A stretch of DNA of 64,000 nt from NCBI GenBank assembly GCA_017506865.1, contig JAFCMP010000003.1, positions 62,001 through 126,000 of the forward strand, given 5' to 3'. Below are positions 46,001 through 61,000 of the stretch, piece after piece (within the stretch, counting starts at the first letter, position 1; each line of letters starts with the position of its first letter). A program made the position numbers and the translations under genes. Origin of the DNA: Tribonema minus. Lineage: Eukaryota > Sar > Xanthophyceae > Tribonematales > Tribonemataceae. The notes beneath the pieces were generated by a model. The model worked only from the letters and a program-made list of their open reading frames with translations. It was not told the origin of the DNA and made no database searches.

Positions 46001-49000
46001 TGTGCCTCAAGCTGCTTTCCAACGTTGCAAGCAGTACTAGCGAAAGCACTATACCTGCAGGAAGCCGAGCATGGGGGAGATGCCTGTGCCGGGTCCCACC
46101 ATGATGACGGGAGCACCACTCATATCCTGGGGCAGCCTGAAGGAGGATGTGCGGATGCTCAACCGGATGGTGTCCTTCCCAGCAACAGTGCTCGACAGGT
46201 AGTTGGAGCACATGCCCTTGCGCAAACGGTGCTCGGCCGCCTTGCCCTTGGCAGGAGGGATCTGTGGATGAAGTGATGTAGCGAAAAGAGAGAGGAAACA
46301 TAGATGTCATGTCAGCTCACAGGGCAGCATGCGCTCAGGGAGAGGAAACAGAGATAGTTGTCGTGTCAGCTCACAGGGGCAGCACGCGTTCGTACAGCTG
46401 AGTCGTCTTGCATTTGCATCATTCATTGTGCGGTGTCAGAAGAAACAGTAGTGGCATCCTGTCATGCATAGGAATTTCAGCAGCAGAGCCTGTCCAACAG
46501 GGATGTCAGCTGCAGGTGTCTTGGAGGACTACAATGGGAGCAGTACATATCAGCTGAGTAAAGCAAAAATTCCTCAGTTGCTGCCCTAGGGAAACTCAAC
46601 GAAAGCGTTCTAGAGCACACTGGCTCGTGCATTGCAAATCATAACAAACGTTGTCGTGCATGCGTCTGACAGCAAGGAAGCACGCCGCCGTCAACTCATG
46701 GATTCAGCAGCTTCATGTGCTGATCAAATCTTCATGTGCTGTTTTTGATCAGGCAGAAGCACCATTGCTCACCAGCACGGCCATTGTCATTCATTGAATC
46801 AGGAATTTGAACTATTGCATAGTTGAAGTACGGGCAGCAGTGCTCACCTGCAACACGCCCACGGTCAGCTGTACATCGGTGGGCCACATTTCGTGTGCCG
46901 ATGCAATACTGTAGAAGCGGGGCTTGATCTTGGTCAGTGTCTGCAGCAATCAATACAACGGCAGAATTCGTAGCGTTAGGCCGCTGCAGCGTGACAGGTG
47001 GTACTGTAACACTCTAAACAACAGCAATGGTAGAATGTCAATGCTGCCATACAGTAAGAGCTCAGGCGGATGCAGCAGATGGTTAACAGCAAGCCACGTG
47101 CAGATTGTCACGAGTCAACAAAACAGGAGACTGCTGTCACGAGACGTATACTTCAAGTTGAAGTACAAAGAGCAGTGTGAACATAGTACTTCAAACAGGC
47201 ATGAACATGCAAAGGCACTATTGATGGTCAAGTACCCGTGGAAACGCACCTTGAACATGTCGCTGAGGGTGATGGTGCTTGTTGCCTTGGGGAAGGCTTG
47301 CAGCAGCTGCGAAACTGTCACGTAAGTTGCCAGGATGTCTCTCTCCGCTGCGGCCACGGCCTTCTCACTGGACTTGTCAACCTTGAGAGACTCCAACATT
47401 GCCTCTAGGCGACCTTCCTCTGCGCGATCCGCACCTGGGCCGCTGGTTGCCCTTGAGTATAGCAGGGTCAGCAGTGCCTGTATGAAGTAGGAGTCAATAT
47501 GGCAGAACACACATGCGGTGTAAGCCACACTTAGCTGCAAAATGCAAATGCCTGTACTGTCCAGCATGCATCACATGTAGCAACCCTCAATCTAACCATG
47601 CATAGTCTGCTTTGAGCACTACAATTTAGTAGGTATTCTCACCAGCAGGTTGTTGCTGCTCGTGGCCAGATCCAGCTCCTCCATGAACACGTGCTTGACC
47701 TGAGCAGGCACAGCAAACGGGATCCTGTCGCCGGTGACATTGACCCACTGGTGCGGACTGACTTTCAGCAGCTCGCACATATCAGCAACTTCAACCACGT
47801 CGTTCTTGGGTAGAATGGCGGCGTGGTCGCCGGTGTGGTAGCGCAGCGTTGAGTTGGCGAGGTCAAACTGCAGGAAGCGCGTGCTGCGGAACGCGCCGCT
47901 GTTCTCCTCCTCCACCTGGGGGGGGGGGGGGGGGGGGGTCCAGTTAATGACATGAGGGGGGTCAGTGATAACGGCATGTTATGCCCTAGAGTTGGGTCCA
48001 TCGCAATGCCATATTATGCTCCAGCATTGGGGTTAGTGACAACGTCATATGATGCCCTAGGGTGCCTCAGGGTTCGGAGTTAGAGTCGGGCTGGCATTCG
48101 GCGTCTTGCACAGGCCCGTCCGTTGCTCCAAGATGATGGATCCAGACTTCAGATGAATAGCGGCACATAGCATTTGGTGCTGTGTTGGGATCACCCTCAA
48201 CGTAGGGTTCATTGACGGCAGCAACCGTTATCAGCAGTGCTTCAGTTAGAGGATGTGCCTTCGAACAACGTGCTGCGCAAGGGCCTGCTAGACTGTTGCC
48301 GTAAGTGCGGCAGTGCTAAGAAAGAGCAACAGTGCTCAACAATGTGCAGTACAGCATGCAATCCACATACTTCAGAAGGCAAACAATTCCATTGCAGATT
48401 GGCACTGCCCTTTTGAGCCACTGTAAATGCATGATGCCATGTGTCTCAACCCCACATCTCGCAGTCGGCAGTTACACATCGGCAGTTACGTCTGCCAGTA
48501 ACTGACCTCCAAGATCTCCGAGTTGCGCACAACGGGGCACAGCTCAAAGCCGGACGGCAGCTGCTTGCCGGCCGCCTTGGCTGCCGTGACAGCGTCATCT
48601 GTCTTTTCCAGGAGAGTCACCACCATGTCCTCCTCTTCCTGTGAGCAAAGTAGCAATGATTGAACGAGTGCGTGAATGGGGTGATGTATGATGGATGGGA
48701 TCAGTCAGGCCGTTCAGAGGGTGTGCATGTATGTCGCGCAAGTGGCGCTCATACACTGAGTGGAACAAGTCAAGCCATAGCCGACGCAACATGCCTCTGT
48801 TAAGCACATTTGTCTGTGGCTTCACCTGACAGAAAGTGCCGTTGCGTAATGCGCACTCAAGCCACCACATGGATATGCAACAGAACATCCTGCTGACGAT
48901 CTTTCACGATGTGACATGATCACTGTGCATGATTTGGCATATGATCAGTGTGCATACATACATACCTCTGAGCCACGGCCAGCTTCCTTGACCAGGTCTG

Positions 49001-52000
49001 TCAGGCCCAGCGCATTGGCCACCTGGCCTATCCATTCAGCGACTGTGTTGGCCTGGTTCTTGAGCTCATCAGCCTTGGCGATTGGCAGTAGCTCTATACC
49101 TCCCATCTTCTTCATGATGGCGTTCAGCCTGGCAACCGATGTAGAAACCAGTGGTGACAAAAGCAAATGGTGAAGCCAGGGGAGACAATGATGATGGTAT
49201 TCAGCCTGACTATGTAGTAAAAAGCAGATGGTGAAACCAGGGGATGGCAAATGGCCAGGCAATGCAATTGGTGCAGATTAGATTCATGTACAGCGGGGTC
49301 CCGCCAGCCTCTTCGCTCTTATGACCGCTCCTATATCGTCCTGATGCTCAAATAGGGCTACATCAAGCCCTAAGCTAACCCTAACCCTATACAGCGCAGA
49401 ACACTTCTGCATTTCAAGTTGCATTGGCTATCACCAGCAGCTGGTGTGAACAAGATGTGACTGCAGAAGAATGTTCACGACAGGGTTTAACGGGCGACAT
49501 GCAAGCGAAAGTGAAGTGCAGCAGTGTTGCACCTTGACCCGGACCCTACCCGATGGTTGGTTCCTAACCCTAACCCTAGCCCTAGCTTCACAGAGTACCC
49601 TCTTGAGTACAGCCCTCACTTGCACACGGAGGACTCAACACGTCCAACTCCAGGCATAGCTCCAGAGCATTTTGCAATCTGTACATCTGGCTCAGGACGT
49701 CATCACAATACTTCAAATCTATAACAAAAAATGACTCGTGCTTCAAACCATGCATCCCATATAGCAAAGCATACATACCTGGTGTCGGCGTCACCCAAAA
49801 CTGTGAACTACTACTTCAAAGTTCTTTCTGAAGTACTGGCCACAATCCCCATATGACCTATCACTTAGTGCGGCACTAGCCACTGGCCACTTGCGAGCAT
49901 TCTGATTGATGCTCATCTCGTGTGCGTGTTGCTCACTTGGTGCCGGCGAGACAGTAGTCGGGATAGACCGTAGAGCCGATGGCGAGGGTACAGAAGGTGA
50001 TGCCCTCAATCCCGCTGCGCGGCGTGGCTTGTAGCTTCTCCACAAAGGCCTTGCCGTTGCCTAGCAGAGAAAAATGTGAATCAAAGGCAAAGCATTCAGG
50101 TTGAGGTGCTGTTGAGGTTGGGTGTCACCAATTAAAACTCAACCTGCAGGAGAGTCACTGGCTTAGTAGCTTCTCCACAAAGGCCTTGCCATTGCCTGCG
50201 AGCAATCGTGATCAGTCAGCAAGCAGCGGTCAGATTTGGGAGAGCTGGTGTTGAGTCTGAGTTACAGGTGGATCAACAGAAAGACATTCAGTGCAGAGGT
50301 GGCAGACCAGCCTAGGCACGTAGCAAGCTGGATGTCTTGTGCCATTGCGTCGTGCAATTCAAGCCCCTGCGACCACGGCACATCGTGGCAATGTCGGGTT
50401 TCGGAATGACCCAAACCTCATGGTTAGGGTAGGGTTAGATGCTCCAGGCGCTCCTTTGTGTGACGATCCAAAAAATGGTAGCACGCAGACATATTTCACG
50501 AACTTCAGCCTCAATTGCGGCACACATTCACGTCAACTGACACAGGAAGTGCTCCGTACAAGCAGCCATGATCTGCGCCAGAACAACTTAAGCGTCATAC
50601 AAAGTGTTTTAGAAGTGCTAAAGCTGCTAAAGTCTGGCCTCACAACACTGCATTGAAGTGCATCTACATATATACATACCTGGTGTGTTGCCGTCGCCAA
50701 ATGTTGAAGTGATGAGAATCACAACGTCTGCGCCGCACGTCGAAAGTGTTGATGGCTCCACATTCTCCATGCATTTCTGTCACCAAGGTGGTGAGGCGCG
50801 CAGGCAGATAAGGGTGAGGTGACATGTGCGTCTGGATAAGCAACACATCGCCGATGTACATGAAACTTCAATTTGAAGTACATGTATGGTGAGGTGAGCG
50901 AGTCATCAAGGCCGACAGGTGATGCAGCGCACAAGCAGGCAACAAGGAAAGGTGTCATGTGCGTCCGAACAAAGCAACACACATCGTTGAAGTACATGCT
51001 TCGAAGAATAATTTTGACTTTGAAGTACATGTATGGTGAGATGAGGGAGTACACGTATTGTTGTATCACGCTGTCATGGCCATTGCAGCAGCGCAACACA
51101 GCTGCTTCGCATTCATCGGCTATGTGCACACCACTTTACATACATGCCTTATTGCACAGTGCAGGGCGGCAGGCTCTGCCTCCAGGATCCTAACCCTAAC
51201 ACGACCTGTCCGAACCTCCCCTTCTGGATTATGACTACTGCACAAGCACAGCGGAATATCACACACATTGTTATCGGGTATACCGCATGATGATGCTCAG
51301 CTTCTCTCAGTGACGCATGACGTAATGACTCATGACTCAGTGACTCATGACTCCGTCATCGCCGTGCTAGACGTTGGTGTGGCCGTACCACAAAATGCTG
51401 GCCATCTGCTGCACAAGGCCCCAATCAACAACTGGCGCACTCACCAAACGCAGGCCGGTATTGAAAGTGAAGTTGCTTCACCGCGCATTGCCACAAGAGT
51501 GCAGCACACTACAGCTTTTTGACCAACTCACTTACTCACTGACTCACCACGGTGGACTTGCAAGGGCGCAGCTTCTTGGCGGCGCTGTACGCGTAGCCCT
51601 CTGCGGTGCCCGTTTCAGACGCAAACAGGATCAGCAGCTTCTTGGCCGCCTGGCTGCTGGCTTTCTTGCTGGGGTCCGTCTCACTGCGGAGAACGGAGAA
51701 GGCAATTTTAACTCGCTGTCAATGACTTGTCCTGTGACTTGACTTGAGTAGGCCCAGTGACAAGTGGCTTTGCACACTTTTGAAGCGCGTGGCAGTAACC
51801 CTACCCTTACCCTGAACCCATTACATTTCAGGATGCACGCAAGCGCAGTTGTGTAGCTGCACTTGCATATAGCTGTCCAATAGAGCTGCCACAGCTCTGC
51901 CTACACATAACGTGCATAAAGCATAGGTGGGGTTAGGGTTACCCGACAGCCACGAAACATATTCTCATTGAAAGTATTACGCTTCAAACATCATCCTCGG

Positions 52001-55000
52001 AGTTGAAGTGCCGTACCTCATCTCTGAGCCGCCCATGATGTCCCAGATCTCGGCCTGGTAGCGGTACGCAGCGTGGTCCAGCACAAACTCACGCATCTCG
52101 TGGCCAAACACGGCGGTGAGGCCAGACGACAGGGGCGGCACCACTGCTCAGCAGAACAGCACAAAGAGTCAGCAGCAGTGCTCATCAGTGCAGCAACATT
52201 GTGTGCATACATGGTTGCACACATGTTTCTTAGTATATGAAGGCTTTGCAAACATTTAGATCGCAGAAAAGCCAGCACCACTGCTCAGCAAAACAGTAAG
52301 CAGCGTGATGATATTTCATGCATACACGCATGGTTGCGCACATATTCAGTGTGTACACAAGGAACTGCTTCTGCTTAGTTCGCATAAAGGCACGTTCAGC
52401 AGCCCAACAAAGCAGTGCTCAGCAGCAGCGGTGCTCAATGTGTGCGCAGGTGTTAACATGCAAACTTAGGTAAGGCTCAGGAGCGCATGTTTGCGCAGAG
52501 GCTACAACAACGGGTTGACGGCTCACAAACACACAATCATAGTGCTCAAATCTTTGAGCGCCACCAATCTTCGACCCTTAAGGTCTCAGAGTAGTTTGAG
52601 GGTCAGGAGCAGATGCTTTAGCAGCAGCGGCAACATCAGGGTGGCAGCTGACGAACACTAAATCAAAGTGCTCAGTTTTCAGGGCTTCGCCTATTCCTAG
52701 CCCTAATTGTGAAACTAATCTAAATTCATGCTCTCAAAGTAGGGTGCTGATGCTTAGGTGTCACTGCATCATCGAGTGTTAGCTCAAGACCCTTCAGCGC
52801 ACATGCTTCTGCAGGCAAAGGCTAGCAGCAGTGACCCTACATCGATCTAGCCCTCAGCAGTTGCCCATCATGTGACCCAAACATTTGATGAAGCCCAAGC
52901 AACCTGAAGGTTCACTGCAGCCCTCCCCTAGCCCCTACTTAAACCACAACTTCATTTACACTACTTCACTTACCCCATGACCATTGCGCCGGGCACTCGC
53001 GACCTGCAACGCACCAAGTACCGATACATGTCAGTGAGTCATGAGTCAATGAGATGTGAGTCGTCAAGGCAAGCATGAGTGCACCAGCAGTGGTGTGCTT
53101 GTAACAAATGCAAAGAAAGGCACGCGAGCAGATGCCCTTATATGTGCTTGCTTGCTGTTCAAGTAGGAAACACTTGTTGCTCTGATCGCACATGGACATG
53201 GCACTGATGGACAGAAGCGCAGCGCTCAACAGCACGGAAACCCTAGACATAGGGCAAGGCACCCTGCTGATACCCTAGACCTAGGGCAAGGCACGCACCC
53301 GCGCGCTTCTCTCGCAGGTCGTGTGTGATGAACTGCTGGGATGCCGTCTGGTGGTCCACAATGCTGCAGCCGTGCTTGCGGAAGGAGTGCATGACTGCAA
53401 TGTTGAGCTCCAGGAACACTTTGTCGCGCCAGAAGTTGGTGGTGGAGTCAGTGTCAAACCCCATGGCCTTGCCCAGCTCAATGCCCTGGTAAACAATGGT
53501 GTGTCAGTGGTAACAACAGCGTTTGCATGGGGTCAGGTATTTTTCTACCCAAGCAATGTTGTCAACACCATGGGGATATGCTTTGGCTGTTTGCTCTGCC
53601 ATTTGTTCTGATGTCCCCTGAGAGATGCAATGATGGCGCGAACAGTGAATTGGCTGATCACGTTTACGATGCAAGGGCATACTGCGGTTGGCCATTCGAT
53701 GTTGTGTCAACAACATGCATGAACATGCATACATGCAAAGAGAGTGAAGCATGGAGCCAGAACACTGTGGCTATCATCAGGCACCGATGTGAGAAGTCAG
53801 TCAAAGAGCTCAGGTCCACCAATTGCCAGGACGACAAAGCAGTGAATACCGCCATGATGTCATCAAACGAACATAATGAAGCAGGAAACTGTCACTCTGA
53901 CAATCTGCAGATTACCGACACACTTTCCAGCCTGCTAGGCTCAAGCTAAAGATGCGCAGGCATGACCCTGAGCCTAGGGTCTAACATTAACGAGGATGCG
54001 TACCTTGTCGTAGCGGTATGAGTCCATCAGATCCCTGCCCACTTCCGTGTTCTACGAGGGCACAAACAAGCAGCATGGTTGTGGAGCATCGTCAGAACAG
54101 AACACGAGAAGGCAGAGTGAGAATAGCAGCAAGAGTGCCCTGGGCTATACAATCGCAGAAGCATTGACATCATACACTGAAACAACGCAGCAATTTGCGG
54201 TCGAGAGTCAGACAAAAACTGCAGCATTGCAATGCATCACAGAACATACGTTAAATCACACAGTTGCAAACATTGGCTATGATAATTGAAGCGCAGTAGC
54301 ACAAGCAGCGCAAATGGCAGCAAGCACTTACCATGAACCAACCGTTGAAGGGCACAGCGGGATATTTGATGCCACCTGTAGTAAACATTGCACAAGAAGC
54401 AGCAACCTTGGTGTCAGCGCTTGTTGATGCACAAGCTGCGGTTGTGTCATAATGATGTCAAGACACCCATCCGTGGTATGATACACAGCCGACATGCCCA
54501 GTACACACCGGTACAGTACCGGTGCCGCACCAGGACATGGCACACACCGTGAAGAAAAGGAGGATGCAGTGATGAGTAAGATTCATGGAAAGCTCAGGCA
54601 AGCGGGTCATTATAATGAAGGCAGAAGACCATGTCATCATTGTGCCGTTACAGGCATCGCAAGCACAGTGGCGCAACACCCCGATATGCTGGCAGCAACG
54701 CAGGAGTAGTGCTGACTCCTTGCGTGTGCCTTTCCTCCCAATTATCCCTGCATAGCATTTTCAGGATTGCATTGTCCAACCTTTAAGAGGCATCCCTCAC
54801 GGAAAACACACATGCTTCTGTACTTGTGTAGTTTAAAGTACTACTCACCGAGGTCCATGGTGAAGCCGGTGACGGTGGGCACGACGCACCACTTCAAGTT
54901 CAACTTGACCACCTCCGGGAACTCCGGGTGCTCAATGACCACCGTGCGCACGTACTCGGGAGGGATGTGGTACATCTGTACATGGGTAGGCATGTAGGCA

Positions 55001-58000
55001 GAGCGTACAGTCACAGTCAGCACCAAATGCGGGAGGTGACGCTCACGTGCAGTTCACATGCAGTTCACACACACTGCTCAACAGTTGCGTCAAGTAGGGT
55101 TAGGGTTAGGGTTGGGGTTTGCATTGGCGGCGCACTACGTGCTGACAGCAGTGCACAGTCTCATCTCACAGGGGTGCAACAAGCGTGGTCAATGATCATC
55201 ACTTGCACCACGGAGGGGCGCGGTACATTTCGGTAATGAACTCATAAGAGCAGGTAGGTAGTACATGTAGTGTGCGTAGCAGCAGACAGCAGGGCAGGTA
55301 GGTGGCCCTACTGCTGACTGCAACATGGATTTTGCTCAAGAGGCCAGGCTTGAGCTGTTCTGTGCTGAGCGGTGCAGAGGTCAAATGGGAGGCTGTCCTG
55401 AGAAATTGCCATACGCATAGTAGTGCATAGTCAGTAATGTCCAGGGCTCGTGCTAGTGGGTAGGAGGTCCTCCTGATGTACTCGCAGATACTGCAAGGAA
55501 CAGTTACCTTTCTAACCACTTTGCAGAGTGTTTATATGTCGGAATAGCATCCTGCCAGCAGAGTCGTAGAGCAACTTCACTAGAGCACAACCACTGATAC
55601 ACGGACACCCTCACTCTCATGCATACATCCAGTGGTCAGTTGTTCATTTCCTGTCATTTCTGTCCTTCTGGTCACTCTGTATCAACTTCAACATTGCAGG
55701 AGAGTCGCACAGCAACAACTCACCCTGGCGCCCTGCCCCGGTGTCTCAATGACTATGGGCAGCACATCAAACTCGCCCCGAGGCTCAGGAGGCTGCCAGC
55801 CAAAAGAAATGAGGGCCTTGGTGAGCTCCCTGTTGGCCCTGTCGCCCATTGTTGTGCCGTCGGGCAGCTCATAGCATGCAAAGCGGATCTGCAGGAGTGA
55901 ATGACATGAAACGGAAGATAAAAATGTATGAGCTTACATGGCAGAGTCATAACCCTTTCTAGAGGTACTGTTGCAGTCACACCTGCAAGAGCAGTACAAT
56001 ACAGGTAGAGTGACTAGCAGCAGTCATGTCGTTGGACACTTGGAGCAGTACAATACAGGTAGAGTGACTAGCAGCAGTCATGTCGTTGGACACTTGGTGA
56101 ACCATCATATGTACTGGATCAGGGCCTCAGGCGACGTGGCGCTGCATCCTCCAATGACAGTACAGGTAGAGTGACTAGCAGCAGCGATGTCTTTGGACAC
56201 TTGGTGAACCATCAGATTACTTCATGTGAAGTGGTGCTGCATCTTTCTATGACAATGTAATAGAAGTACGACATGTGAACTTCAAAAGTGCAACATCATC
56301 AGTAGTGCACTCACCAGCTGCACGTTCCAGAAGCGGGGGCCCAGGCGCTCAAGGGGCCTGAGTGGCCTGAACACTGTCATGACAGCCTTGAGAGAGCCGT
56401 CAGCAGTGGCCAGGCGCTGATGTTCAAGGCACTCTGCCATCATCTCATCAGGGTCCTGCGTGGGCAGCACCAGAGGGTATGTATTTTTGTGTGTGGTTTG
56501 AGCACTGCGTCAAGCCCAGATTTGAGCTCTGCTGCACGCGCGCCTGGTCGCAAAAAGTCGGCAACTGCAGTGCCAGGTTGCCAATACAGGTAGTGAATGC
56601 AATACGCATGTGGTATGAAGTCATCTACACAGGTGGTGAATGCACATACATGCATATGCGCCTTGTAGCCAGGAAAAGTGATTGTCCTAGACTAGGTGCC
56701 AATGCTCGGAAAAATGGCGCTGCTGGCTCTGACGCAATGCCACAAATGTGTGAGTCCAGGCACATCAAACACTCTGGGCACTCAGCACAGAAGCGCCACC
56801 TTCTTCACGACTACATGCGGACACTGCACTTGATTGCACAATATGATGTGCTTACCGTGACGATGAGCCCATTTGATTGCACAAAATGATGTTCTTACCG
56901 TGACGTTGCGCCTGTCGCGCACGAGCAGGCTGTTCCATGCAATGCGGCCGATGCACTTGGCAGAGTTGCGCCAGGCCACACGCGCGCCATGCACCAGCTC
57001 CTCCTCCGTGTGCGTGTACGTGCCGCGTGACAGCACCTCGCTCTTGATGACCTGTTGACAGTTACGACAGTTACGTACTTCAATAGTGAGGCGCGTTGAT
57101 GACAATCGGCATGACAATTAATAAAATGTGCCAGCGCCTCGCTCTTGGTGACCTGTTTAGTTGCAACGTTAACATCGATATTAAAGTTACACATATGAAA
57201 CGCCATCATTATGTGAGAACAACCAAGCGCAACAACACCTCGCCCTTGACTATGTACAGTGAGACAACGTGCCACAATAGTGAAGTATAATAATCACAAT
57301 ACATTCACCGGAAGCTGTTGATTACCTGCAAAGGGGGCATGAGACAAGCACAGGTCAAAGCTTTCAGCAGCCGGTGCCCAAACATAAGCAACAGGGGACG
57401 CTTCTTGCAACCCACAGAAGTGTGAGGGTTAGGTAAGGGACATGATCACAATCCAAACCCCATGACCGTACCCTGACCCCAAGGCTAGGTTGGGGACAGT
57501 CACTGCCTACAGAACACATCAGCATCGCCACAAAGTAAAGTACAGTAGCACTGATTGCCATCGGTGGAAACGTTGCACCATTTGCACACCACCAACGACA
57601 TGCATACGAAGCCTCCATCACAACAACTGCATGACCGGCGAGAAATCTCTCAAGCACCTGCTATGCTTAGCAGGAAGTCTCAAGAACGTTCTTACCTCCA
57701 ATTCTATCAACAGCAAAAAATCTACTTCGAAGTATCGAGCAATTTCTGCAAACAGCGGGAAATCTCTGGAAAGTTCTGTACCTCCTTGCGCCGCTCCAGC
57801 GCCTTGGCACTCCATCCCTTCTCCTTTGCCACCAGCTCCACCCACTCATAGCCCTTCTTTATCACGCGCTCCACATTGAACATGGGCAGCACGACCATGT
57901 AGGCCGTGCGCTTGAAGACCGCCTCCCAGAGGAACCTCAACTTCTGACTCTCCGCTGAGTCGCCCGCGAAGGTCGGCATGTGCCTGCACATTCACATGGG

Positions 58001-61000
58001 TTGGCAAGCGAATGAATGTGGATTCATGATGAATTAACTCAAGTGGCTACAGCAGATTGAATACAGTACCATGAAGCAACCCGTTCGCGCAACTGGGCGT
58101 TGCACTGCACTATGCTGGTGTAGGTCTGTATAGCACACTATTAGTCCATGACCCTACTATCAGGACAAGTGCGATTTTCCCATTGATGATGCTGGCAATC
58201 ACGAACCTCATGACGAAATTTAAACGTTCAAATTCAACATAACACTTTTGCCATCCAGCGCAACACACTGAGCTAGGATTGTTGCAATGCAGGCAGTATT
58301 ATTTCAGACCAGAAGATGTGCATAATCTTTGCTCCCTTGCCATCAGTCGTGTAGACATGACATCTCCGGGGGGTGCCTGGCCTTCCAACGCACGCGATAC
58401 ACAAGTATGCATCTTCAAGATGGAGCGTCGGAGGTAAACAAACCTGTCAGGGGACTCTGACTCTGACTCGGCAGAGAAACTGCCCCTCACATCAGCCACC
58501 AAGATGCGCCGTGTGTGTTCCTCAGCAAGCTCAGAGCCCCAGTTGCATCCGCACACATGCCGGCATGCAACTTCGATACTGCATAACATTACCCTCGACC
58601 CTACTCACTTGTTCACTGACTCATCTACTCTGACTCATTTACAAGCACGCTCCCAGTGCTAGGCCCAGATTGTGTCCGTGCCGAGGAGCAAAATCAGAGT
58701 GTTACTTACTCAACAACTCACTTTGCAAACACGCTCCACAGTGCTCCGCCGAGTGCGTTGTGTGCGTAGGATGGTATGCCGAGCAACACGTGCTGCCTGC
58801 CGAGGCTATGCAAAATGGGCAGGGCTGCCTCAAAGTTTGGCACTGCCAGCATCACTACCTGTCAGCACAGATGCGGTAGGCAAACATGATCACACAGAGT
58901 AAGCAGTGGCAATTGCACCAACGCTCATTCTACTTTGAAGTGATGTATGGACTGGGTTGGGGTTGAGCAATGGCGCGACACGCGAGGGTGAGGGGTTAGG
59001 GTTAGCAAGCGCCTGCGAATGAGCTCTCAACGTGACCTGTACCGCAACTCAGTGCATCACAGGGCATGTATAACCCAGAATCCACTTGCAAGCAACCCAC
59101 GAGCGCCAGGCGGGACATAATCACACAAGTCTTACACAATTGGTCAACGGCTTTGAAGATACAAGGGAGCACCCCCCTCCTAAAGGAATGGGGGGCGAGC
59201 GACCCGAAAACAGCCAGCCTCTGTTTGTAAGTTGCGCTTAAAGCAAGTCAGAGACCATCAGCGCAACATTCGCTTGACTCTGCAACATGTGCATCACCTC
59301 ATGTTTTCTGTGCATCACCTCATGTTTTCTGTTGCATTGAAACATTGACATTATGTTTCCTGTTGCATTGAAATCATGTTATGCAGCATGCTGCGGGATT
59401 ACATCTGCATTACCATTAAGCCGGCTGCCACGCTTAGCACATCAACATCACCACGCTCTGGCGAGCAGCGCCAAAAAGGGTTTCTGGGCCCTAACCCTAA
59501 GTGAACCTAGCCCTAGATTAGGGTTGAAGTGAAGTTGCGTGTAACGGCTTGAAGTAGAGGATGAACTCAGAAAAAAGTAGACTTGTGAGCCCTCGAGAGC
59601 TCTGCAGGCCGCGAAGCGTGGCCGCAGGCTTGAGAGTGCAGTACGGTATGTGCTAACCGCCGCACCGCTTCATGCGCTCAGCGCCGCCTTTGCAGCAACA
59701 CCTCGCGAGCTGGAGAGCCAGCACCAGAGTCAGCTCGCCGCTTCCTGGGTGTTCCCGACTGGAGCGGCAACTAGACCCCAGCGCGCTGATTGGTGAACGG
59801 TTGTAGCGATACGCACGTATGCATACCCACACCGCAAAAATCAGCAAGCGTGGCATCACCCAGGTGCATCAGTAGTGCGGACGGAGCCTTGCGCGCGCCA
59901 TGACTTAAGAAGGCTCGCGCCCTGAAGGGTCCCTCGCCTACAAATCCTTGACCAAAATTGCAAAATACGCCACTTACAAGCGCCTTCATCTACGCCACTA
60001 CCCTGTAACGGACGCAGGCAGGCATGTATACATCTAGGGTGAGGGTTGTCACATACATACATGCATACATACAAGCGCATTGTACGCGGTAAAGCGGTAC
60101 AAATGCAGGCAACAAGGATAATTCTAGTAAGCATAATCTACGCTTCTACTCTGTACTCCTGCAGGTTGGCATGTGTACACCCAGGTAGCATGATCACATA
60201 GAAGTACATACATACCTCGAGTGCCTCAAACAAGTGGCCGGAGAGAGCGTCCATATCTGAGCGCGCGAACAGTGGGATGAGCTCCGGGTTGTTGGCAAAG
60301 AATGTGGTGTAGAAGGCCACTCCCATCTCCTTCTTGCGCCCCTCCAAGAATCTCCAGCTCTCCATGAGAATCTATGGATTCGGTGATTAAAGTTGAAGGC
60401 GCTTACAGGTGGTTACGAGCAGGCATCAGCGCTCAGCGCATTATTTGCCAGCAGGCAGTGCTCAGCAGCATGCAGCACAGCCCAGCACCCACTTGAGCCA
60501 CCAATGCATCTCGTCTCTGCGGCAGAAGGCAAACGAGGCATACACTGCTGCAGGCCTCGGATTCAGTCTGTTCAGTCAGCGATTGCACAATTCACTGGTG
60601 GCGATGCTGCCTAACCCTAGCCTCAACCACCTAAGGCAGACTGCATGCCCAAGAGTACAGCCCAGCGAAGTTCGTGCATATTTGCCGTGCATGCGTCATG
60701 ACATGCAGACTTGCAATCATATGAGTGCGACACACGCCCTGTGTCTAAGGTGACATGCCGTGCCGCCAGCACCAAACTTCAACAGTTGACGTGCGCTATT
60801 CCGCGTTTGTGTGTATTGGGCAAGCTTTCTTTTCCACTCTCAGAGGCCACATGCCCATCAACGGTGCAAGTTCAAGCAGCACCTCGTGTTGAAGTTCTCC
60901 CTCTCACCTGGAAGTTCTCCGGTACATCAAAGACATCGCTGACGTCCACAATGGCGCTGTAGGCACGCTCCATAACGACGTTGGTGAAGAACCTGTAGGC

